This document shows, piece after piece, positions 57,891-64,000 of a DNA stretch of 64,000 bases (positions are counted from its first letter, which is position 1; each line of letters begins with the position of its first letter). The DNA comes from Kitasatospora sp. GAS204B (lineage in GTDB: Bacteria; Actinomycetota; Actinomycetes; Streptomycetales; Streptomycetaceae). A program made the translations under genes and the position numbers. The notes beneath the pieces were generated by a model, which worked only from the letters and a program-made list of their open reading frames with translations, searched no databases and was not told where the DNA came from. Location: positions 248,001-312,000 of the forward strand of contig NZ_JARZAG010000001.1 in NCBI RefSeq assembly GCF_029892155.1, written 5' to 3'.

Positions 57891-58634
57891 ATGTCCATCA
57901 CCATCACCGAACCCGTCCTCGGCGAGCCGGCCCAGCCGCGGGTCCCGGCCGAGGGCCACCACCGCGATGTCAACGGCGGCTGGCTGCGTCCGGCGATCTT
58001 CGGCGCGATGGACGGGCTGGTCTCCAACTTCGCCCTGATGACCGGCGTGGTCGGCGGTGCGGCGAGCAACAGCACGGTGATCCTCACCGGCCTTGCCGGC
58101 CTGGCGGCGGGCGCCTGCTCGATGGCGGCGGGGGAGTACACCTCGGTGGCCTCGCAGCGCGAGCTGGTCCAGGCCGAGATCGAGGCCGAGCGGCTGGAGC
58201 TGCGCCGCAACCCCGAGGGCGAGCTGGTCGAGCTGGCCCAGCTCTACGTGTCGCGCGGTGTCGATCCGGAGCTGGCCCACGAGGTGGCCCGCCAGCTGAC
58301 CCGCGACCCCGAGCAGGCCCTGGAGGTGCACGCCCGCGAGGAGCTGGGGGTGGACCCGCACGACCTGCCCAGCCCGCTGGTCGCCGCGCTCTCCTCGTTC
58401 GGCTGCTTCGCGCTCGGCGCGCTGCTGCCGCTGCTGCCCTACCTGCTGGGCGCCACCTCGCTGGTGCCCGCGCTGCTGCTGGCGGTGCTCGGCCTGTTCG
58501 GCTGCGGCGCCGTGGTGGCCCGGGTGACCGCCCGCAGCTGGTGGTACAGCGGACTGCGTCAGCTGGTGCTGGGCGCCTGCGCGGCCGGGGTGACCTACCT
58601 GCTCGGCTGGCTGATCGGTGGCCATGTGGGCTGA
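57891..58634 (+). CDS. VIT1/CCC1-family transporter (iron/manganese)
   Basis: 247 residues from ATG 57891 with AGGAGG upstream. Starts the family core with GGWLRPAIFGAMDGLVSNFALMTGVVGGA, followed by AAGACSMAAGEYTSVASQREL and the cytoplasmic helical region carrying Glu residues (EIEAERLELRRNPEGELVEL), then three C-terminal helices. Family members move Fe2+ or Mn2+. No iron-box operator is evident upstream. Confidence 0.9.
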   Translation: MSITITEPVLGEPAQPRVPAEGHHRDVNGGWLRPAIFGAMDGLVSNFALMTGVVGGAASNSTVILTGLAGLAAGACSMAAGEYTSVASQRELVQAEIEAERLELRRNPEGELVELAQLYVSRGVDPELAHEVARQLTRDPEQALEVHAREELGVDPHDLPSPLVAALSSFGCFALGALLPLLPYLLGATSLVPALLLAVLGLFGCGAVVARVTARSWWYSGLRQLVLGACAAGVTYLLGWLIGGHVG

Positions 58635-58671
58635 CGGAGTGTCAGTCGTGTGTGGAAGATCACGCATGCTC

Positions 58672-58687
58672 CTGCATATTCATGCAG
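58672..58687. promoter_or_regulatory. ARG-box-like palindrome upstream of gltB
   Basis: CTGCAT-ATTC-ATGCAG, within an AT-rich stretch that is unusual here. It resembles the TGCAT/ATGCA half-sites of streptomycete ArgR operators. It is 350 nt from the gltB start, so the link is tentative. Confidence 0.35.
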
Positions 58688-58788
58688 AATATTGACTGCG
58701 AGGCGCTGCCGACCATCGGTCCAGCGCCTCGTGGCGTATTTCGGGGCCGGAATCGCAGGTGGCCGGCCGGGGCCCGCGCAGCCGTGTC

Positions 58789-58804
58789 GTTTCGCTCCTG
58801 TTTC
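58789..58804. promoter_or_regulatory. GlnR-like half-site pair upstream of gltB
   Basis: GTTTC-N6-GTTTC, which on the minus strand reads GAAAC-N6-GAAAC. One position departs from the GTNAC-N6-GAAAC pattern of GlnR boxes. Confidence 0.25.
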
Positions 58805-58956
58805 GGGCCGCGAACAGCGGGGCACACTGGTGGCAGCTTGCGGATGAGCGTCTGCCTCTCCAGCTCGCCGATACCGGCCGGTAACCGCCCCTGACCAGGG
58901 GGGTGTTGTCCGCCATGTGGACGAGAAAGTCCACTACCCGGGATATGCGGCATCAT

Positions 58957-58972
58957 GTAACCTGCACGAAAT
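58957..58972 (+). promoter_or_regulatory. GlnR-box-like site upstream of gltB
   Basis: GTAAC-CTGCAC-GAAAT fits the GTNAC-N6-GAAAC consensus of GlnR boxes except for the last base. It is 66 nt before the gltB start, a sensible position for nitrogen control of glutamate synthase. The whole 58635-59037 interval has no gene. Confidence 0.35.
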
Positions 58973-59037
58973 CGCAGAGGGCCAACGTCGTCCCTGTTGC
59001 AACTGCACCTCTTGCCAAGACGACGACGGGAGAGCCG

Positions 59038-62000
59038 ATGCTGTCTGCATCCATGCACTCCGACAACGAGCCCCAGGGCAGCAGCCGCTCCCCGTATGCG
59101 CTCGTTCCGGATGCGCGACCTGCTGCTCAGGGCCTGTACGACCCACGAAACGAGCACGACGCCTGCGGCGTCGGCTTCGTCGCCACGCTGACCGGCATCG
59201 CCGACCACACCATCGTCGAGCAGGCGCTGTGCGTGCTGCGCAACCTGGAGCACCGCGGTGCCACCGGCGCCGAGCCGGACTCCGGCGACGGCGCCGGCAT
59301 CCTGACCCAGATCCCGGACGCCTTCCTGCGGGCCCAGGTCGCCTTCGAGCTGCCGGCCGCCGGCCACTACGCCGTCGGCATCGCCTTCCTCCCCGACGAG
59401 GACGCGGCCGACGCCGCCGCGGTCGCCGCCATCGAGGCGATCGCCGCTGAGGAGGACCTGACCGTCCTCGGCTGGCGCGAGGTGCCCACCGCTCCCGACC
59501 TGCTGGGCGCCACCGCCCGCTCGGTGATGCCGCGCTTCCGTCAGCTCTTCCTGGCGGCGGCGAGCGGCGAGCGGACCGGCATCGAGCTGGACCGGGTGGC
59601 CTTCGTGGTGCGCAAGCGCGCCGAGCGCGAGGCCGGGGTCTACTTCCCCTCGCTCTCCGCCCGCACCATCGTCTACAAGGGCATGCTCACCACCGGGCAG
59701 CTGGAGCCGTTCTTCCCCGACCTGTCGGACCGGCTCTACGCCTCCGCGATCGGCCTGATCCACTCCCGGTTCTCCACCAACACCTTCCCGAGCTGGCCGC
59801 TCGCCCACCCCTACCGGTTCGTCGCGCACAACGGTGAGATCAACACCGTCAAGGGCAACCGGAACTGGATGACCGCGCGCGAGTCGCAGCTGGCCACCGA
59901 CCTGATCCCCGCCAACAAGAACGGGCAGGGTCTCAGCCGGATCTTCCCGATCTGCACCCCGGACCACTCCGACTCGGCCTCCTTCGACGAGGTCCTGGAG
60001 CTGCTCCACCTCGGCGGGCGCTCGCTGCCGCACTCGGTGCTGATGATGATCCCGGAGGCCTGGGAGAACCACGCCACCATGGACCCGGCCCGGCGCGCCT
60101 TCTACCAGTTCCACTCCAACCTGATGGAGCCCTGGGACGGACCGGCCTGCGTCACCTTCACCGACGGCACCCAGATCGGCGCGGTGCTGGACCGCAACGG
60201 CCTGCGCCCGGCCCGGTACTGGATCACCGAGGACGGCCTGGTGGTGCTCTCCTCCGAGGTCGGCGTGCTCGACCTGGACCAGGAGAAGGTGGTCAAGAAG
60301 GGCCGGCTGCAGCCCGGCAAGGTGTTCCTGATCGACACCGCCGAGCACCGGATCGTCGAGGACGAGGAGCTCAAGGCCCAGCTCGCCGGCGCGCACCCGT
60401 ACGGCGAGTGGGTCGCGGCCGGCCAGATCGAACTGGCCAAGCTGCCCGAGCGCGAGCACATCGCGCACACCCACGCCTCGGTGACGCGCCGTCAGCAGAC
60501 CTTCGGCTACACGGAGGAGGAGCTGCGGGTCATCCTGGCGCCGATGGCGAAGACCGGCGGTGAGGCGCTCGGCTCGATGGGCACCGACTCGCCGATCGCC
60601 GCCCTCTCCGAGAAGCCCCGGCTGCTCTTCGACTACTTCGTGCAGCTCTTCGCCCAGGTCACCAACCCGCCGCTGGACGCGATCCGCGAAGAGCTGGTCA
60701 CCTCGCTGCTGAGCAACCTCGGCCCCGAGGGCAACCTGCTGGCCACCGACGCCGCGCACTGCCGCGCGGTCGGCATCACCTTCCCGGTGATCGACAACGA
60801 CGAGCTGGCCAAGCTCATCCACATCAACGCCGACGGCGACCAGCCGGGCCTGAAGGCCGTCACGCTCTCCGGCCTCTACAAGGTCTCCGGCGGCGGCCAG
60901 GCGCTGGCGGCCCGGCTGGCGGCCATCGCGGCCGAGGCCGACGCGGCGATCGCCGACGGCGCGCGGATCATCGTGCTCTCCGACCGGCACTCCGACGCCG
61001 AGCACGCGCCGATCCCCTCGCTGCTGCTCACCTCCTCGGTGCACCACCACCTGATCCGCACCAAGCAGCGCACCGCGATCTCGCTGCTGGTCGAGGCCGG
61101 CGACGTCCGCGAGGTGCACCACGTGGCGCTGCTGGTCGGCTACGGCGCCGGCGCGGTCAACCCGTACCTGGCGATGGAGTCGGTCGAGGACCTGGTCGCC
61201 CAGGGCACCTTCCTGACCGGGATCGAGCCCGAGAAGGCGATCAAGAACCTGATCAAGGCGCTCGGCAAGGGCGTGCTCAAGGTGATGTCCAAGATGGGCA
61301 TCTCCACCGTCGCCTCCTACCGCGGCGCGCAGGTCTTCGAGGCCATCGGCCTCGCCCAGGAGACGGTGGACGCCTACTTCACCGGCACCACCAGCAAGCT
61401 CGGCGGCATCGGCCTGGACGAGATCGCCAAGGAGACCGCCGCCCGGCACGCCAAGGCCTACCCCGCCTCCGGCATCTCCGCCGCGCACCGCGCGCTGGAC
61501 ATCGGCGGCGAGTACCAGTGGCGCCGCGAGGGCGAGCCGCACCTGTTCGACCCGGACACCGTCTTCCGGCTGCAGCACGCCACCCGCACCCGGCGCTACG
61601 ACATCTTCAAGCAGTACACCGAGCGGGTGAACGAGCAGTCCGAGCGGCTGATGACGCTGCGCGGTCTCTTCAAGCTGGACGGCAAGGGCCGGGCGCCGAT
61701 CTCCATCGACGAGGTCGAGCCGGTCTCCGAGATCGTCAAGCGCTTCTCCACCGGCGCCATGTCCTACGGCTCCATCTCGATGGAGGCGCACGAGACGCTG
61801 GCCATCGCGATGAACCAGCTGGGCGGCAAGTCCAACACCGGTGAGGGCGGCGAGGACCCGGAGCGCCTGCACGACCCGGCCCGCCGCTCGGCGATCAAGC
61901 AGGTCGCCTCCGGCCGGTTCGGCGTCACCAGCGAGTACCTGGTCAACGCCGACGACATCCAGATCAAGATGGCCCAGGGCGCCAAGCCCGGCGAGGGCGG

Positions 62001-63657
62001 CCAGCTGCCCGGCCACAAGGTCTACCCGTGGGTCGCCAAGACCCGGCACTCGACCCCGGGCGTCGGCCTGATCTCGCCGCCGCCGCACCACGACATCTAC
62101 TCCATCGAGGACCTGGCCCAGCTGATCCACGACCTCAAGAACGCCAACCCGGACGCCCGCATCCACGTGAAGCTGGTCTCCGAGGTCGGCGTCGGCACGG
62201 TCGCGGCGGGCGTCTCCAAGGCGCACGCGGACGTGGTGCTGGTCTCCGGCCACGACGGCGGCACGGGTGCTTCGCCGCTGACCTCGCTGAAGCACGCGGG
62301 CGGTCCCTGGGAGCTCGGCCTGGCCGAGACCCAGCAGACCCTGCTGCTCAACGGGCTGCGCGACCGGATCGTGGTGCAGACCGACGGCCAGCTCAAGACC
62401 GGCCGCGACGTGGTGATCGCCGCCCTCCTCGGCGCCGAGGAGTTCGGCTTCGCGACCGCGCCGCTGGTGGTCTCCGGCTGCGTCATGATGCGGGTCTGCC
62501 ACCTGGACACCTGCCCGGTCGGCGTCGCCACCCAGAACCCGGTGCTGCGCGAGCGGTTCTCCGGCAAGCCCGAATTCGTGGTCAACTTCTTCGAGTTCAT
62601 CGCCGAGGAGGTCCGCGAGACGCTGGCCGAGCTGGGCTTCCGCTCGATCGAGGAGGCCGTCGGCCACGCCGAGCACATCGACGCCGGCGCCGCGATCAAC
62701 CACTGGAAGGCCGCCGGGCTCGACCTGACCCCGCTCTTCCACGTCCCCGCACTGCCCGAAGGCGCCGCGCTGCACCGCACCACCACGCAGGACCACGCGC
62801 TCGACAAGGCGCTCGACAACCAGCTGATCGAGCTGGCCGAGGACGCCCTGGAGCGCGGCGAGGCGGTCCGGATCCAGCTGCCGATCCGCAACGTCAACCG
62901 CACGGTCGGCACCATGCTCGGCCACCAGGTGACCAAGCGGTACCGCGGCGAGGGCCTGCCCGAGGGCACCATCGACGTCACCTTCACCGGCTCGGCCGGC
63001 CAGTCCTTCGGCGCCTTCGTGCCGCGCGGCATCACGCTGCGGCTGGAGGGCGACGCCAACGACTACGTCGGCAAGGGCCTGTCCGGCGGCGTGCTGGTGG
63101 TCCGCCCGGCCCGCGACGCGGCCGCCATCGGCGCCGACGCGCAGGCGCACGTGATCGCCGGCAACACCATCGGCTACGGCGCCACCAGCGGCCGGATCCA
63201 CCTGCGCGGCAAGGCCGGTGAGCGGTTCGCGGTGCGCAACTCGGGTGCCACCCTGGTGGTCGAGGGCGTGGGCGACCACGGCCTGGAGTACATGACCGGC
63301 GGACGGGTCGTCATCCTCGGCGAGACCGGCCGCAACCTGGCCGCGGGCATGTCCGGCGGCATGGCGTACGTGCTGGACCTGCGTCCGGCCAACGTCAACG
63401 GCGGTCTGGTGGGCATCGAGGCCCCCGACGCCAAGGACCGCGAATGGCTGCGCGAGACCGTGCAGCAGCACTACGAGGAGACCGGCTCGACGGTTGCCGC
63501 CGAGCTGCTGGCCGACTGGGGCAGCGGGGTCTCCCGCTTCTCCAAGATCATGCCGACCGACTACAAGGCTGTGCTCGCCGCCAAGGACGCCGCTGAGCGC
63601 GATGGACTCTCCGAGTCCGAGACCACTCGCAAGATGATGGAGGCGGCACATGGCTGA
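59038..63657 (+). CDS. gltB: Glutamate synthase large subunit
   Basis: 1539 residues from ATG 59038. Makes glutamate from 2-oxoglutarate and glutamine. The class II amidotransferase domain begins at Cys43 in [10 protein letters not shown], after a 42-residue propeptide that is removed. [16 protein letters not shown], the central domain, the FMN barrel ([34 protein letters not shown]) and the 3Fe-4S cluster region [10 protein letters not shown] follow, then the C-terminal beta-helix ([20 protein letters not shown]). An ATG at 58903 is in frame but lies upstream of the candidate control sites. Confidence 0.97.
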   Translation: MLSASMHSDNEPQGSSRSPYALVPDARPAAQGLYDPRNEHDACGVGFVATLTGIADHTIVEQALCVLRNLEHRGATGAEPDSGDGAGILTQIPDAFLRAQVAFELPAAGHYAVGIAFLPDEDAADAAAVAAIEAIAAEEDLTVLGWREVPTAPDLLGATARSVMPRFRQLFLAAASGERTGIELDRVAFVVRKRAEREAGVYFPSLSARTIVYKGMLTTGQLEPFFPDLSDRLYASAIGLIHSRFSTNTFPSWPLAHPYRFVAHNGEINTVKGNRNWMTARESQLATDLIPANKNGQGLSRIFPICTPDHSDSASFDEVLELLHLGGRSLPHSVLMMIPEAWENHATMDPARRAFYQFHSNLMEPWDGPACVTFTDGTQIGAVLDRNGLRPARYWITEDGLVVLSSEVGVLDLDQEKVVKKGRLQPGKVFLIDTAEHRIVEDEELKAQLAGAHPYGEWVAAGQIELAKLPEREHIAHTHASVTRRQQTFGYTEEELRVILAPMAKTGGEALGSMGTDSPIAALSEKPRLLFDYFVQLFAQVTNPPLDAIREELVTSLLSNLGPEGNLLATDAAHCRAVGITFPVIDNDELAKLIHINADGDQPGLKAVTLSGLYKVSGGGQALAARLAAIAAEADAAIADGARIIVLSDRHSDAEHAPIPSLLLTSSVHHHLIRTKQRTAISLLVEAGDVREVHHVALLVGYGAGAVNPYLAMESVEDLVAQGTFLTGIEPEKAIKNLIKALGKGVLKVMSKMGISTVASYRGAQVFEAIGLAQETVDAYFTGTTSKLGGIGLDEIAKETAARHAKAYPASGISAAHRALDIGGEYQWRREGEPHLFDPDTVFRLQHATRTRRYDIFKQYTERVNEQSERLMTLRGLFKLDGKGRAPISIDEVEPVSEIVKRFSTGAMSYGSISMEAHETLAIAMNQLGGKSNTGEGGEDPERLHDPARRSAIKQVASGRFGVTSEYLVNADDIQIKMAQGAKPGEGGQLPGHKVYPWVAKTRHSTPGVGLISPPPHHDIYSIEDLAQLIHDLKNANPDARIHVKLVSEVGVGTVAAGVSKAHADVVLVSGHDGGTGASPLTSLKHAGGPWELGLAETQQTLLLNGLRDRIVVQTDGQLKTGRDVVIAALLGAEEFGFATAPLVVSGCVMMRVCHLDTCPVGVATQNPVLRERFSGKPEFVVNFFEFIAEEVRETLAELGFRSIEEAVGHAEHIDAGAAINHWKAAGLDLTPLFHVPALPEGAALHRTTTQDHALDKALDNQLIELAEDALERGEAVRIQLPIRNVNRTVGTMLGHQVTKRYRGEGLPEGTIDVTFTGSAGQSFGAFVPRGITLRLEGDANDYVGKGLSGGVLVVRPARDAAAIGADAQAHVIAGNTIGYGATSGRIHLRGKAGERFAVRNSGATLVVEGVGDHGLEYMTGGRVVILGETGRNLAAGMSGGMAYVLDLRPANVNGGLVGIEAPDAKDREWLRETVQQHYEETGSTVAAELLADWGSGVSRFSKIMPTDYKAVLAAKDAAERDGLSESETTRKMMEAAHG

Positions 63658-64000
63658 CCCCAAGGGCTTCCTGACCACCGGAAAGCAGCTCGCCGAGCGC
63701 CGTCCCGTGGACGTGCGGCTGCGGGACTGGAACGAGGTCTACGTCGAGCGCAGCCTGCTGCCGATCATCAGCAAGCAGGCCGGGCGTTGCATGGACTGCG
63801 GCATCCCGTTCTGCCACAACGGCTGCCCGCTGGGGAACCTGATCCCCGAGTGGAACGACCTCGCCTTCCGGGACGACTGGGCCGGCGCGATCGAGCGGCT
63901 GCACGCGACCAACAACTTCCCGGAGTTCACCGGGCGGTTGTGCCCCGCGCCGTGCGAGTCGGCCTGCGTGCTCGGGATCAACCAGGACGCGGTGACCATC
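63650..64000 (+). CDS. gltD: Glutamate synthase small subunit, N-terminal part (cut by window end)
   Basis: 117 residues visible from ATG 63650, overlapping gltB by 8 nt. The N-terminal 4Fe-4S region is complete: [18 protein letters not shown] and [15 protein letters not shown]. The FAD/NADPH domains are beyond the window. It delivers electrons from NADPH to GltB. Confidence 0.96.
   Translation, partial: MADPKGFLTTGKQLAERRPVDVRLRDWNEVYVERSLLPIISKQAGRCMDCGIPFCHNGCPLGNLIPEWNDLAFRDDWAGAIERLHATNNFPEFTGRLCPAPCESACVLGINQDAVTI

Noticed and set aside
58660..63678. 1672-codon open frame on the minus strand
   Set aside because: Antisense to gltB, whose domain motifs are complete; no motif in the shadow.

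Overview
The window is chromosomal DNA of a very high-GC actinomycete, almost certainly a member of the Streptomycetaceae (Streptomyces or Kitasatospora). The evidence is strong G/C preference at third codon positions (which creates long antisense shadow ORFs), many GTG starts, a T-box leader in front of ileS, and a gene order I recognise from Streptomyces chromosomes: ileS, dksA-like, lspA, rluD-like ... dnaE ... hisD-C-B-H-priA-hisF ... hisI-trpE ... trpC-trpM-trpB-trpA ... lgt ... gltB-gltD.

Layout. 1-4.1 kb: start of ileS (minus) with its T-box leader, then a DksA/TraR zinc-finger protein, signal peptidase II, an RluD-type pseudouridine synthase, a GNAT acetyltransferase and a LURP-one-like protein. 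4.2-9.3 kb: a fused hydrolase/ABC ATPase with its permease, a dienelactone-hydrolase-like protein and a proline-rich membrane protein. 9.4-13.8 kb (minus): DNA polymerase III alpha subunit and an RDD protein. 13.9-22.5 kb: a LysR/dapA-like divergent pair, asd, an NYN-domain protein flanked by repeats, an ABC exporter pair, a membrane protein, ybaK and a LON-domain protein.

22.6-40.6 kb is an accessory block. It carries a secreted PAF-acetylhydrolase-like enzyme, a PfpI/DJ-1 protein, MerR and LysR regulators, a DUF4157 (eCIS-core) putative toxin ending at a MITE-like inverted repeat, a WXG100-like protein followed by a WXG-type protein with a C-terminal amidase-like domain, a possible gene remnant with a palindromic operator, a cluster of three overlapping small genes divergent from an XRE/DUF397 pair, and a two-gene operon of a beta-helix-like membrane protein and a NACHT NTPase. 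The N-terminus of the NACHT protein resembles a RHIM/BASS amyloid-signalling motif. I consider that NLR-like operon the best candidate for an undescribed system here.

40.6-54.6 kb is biosynthetic: the histidine operon, with priA expected to serve both histidine and tryptophan synthesis and with an embedded RidA gene, followed by hisI, trpE and, after several small membrane-protein genes, trpC-trpM-trpB-trpA. The 50-codon trpM gene lies between trpC and trpB. 54.8-64 kb: a small secreted protein, a MauE/DsbA-like pair, lgt, a VIT-family transporter, and glutamate synthase (gltB complete, gltD cut by the window end) with candidate nitrogen/arginine-type operator sites upstream of gltB. A palindrome of the type CTGACGG-N-CCGTCAG recurs near gene 3' ends across the window, twice associated with strong terminator hairpins.

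I saw no tRNA, rRNA, CRISPR array, complete insertion sequence or attachment site.
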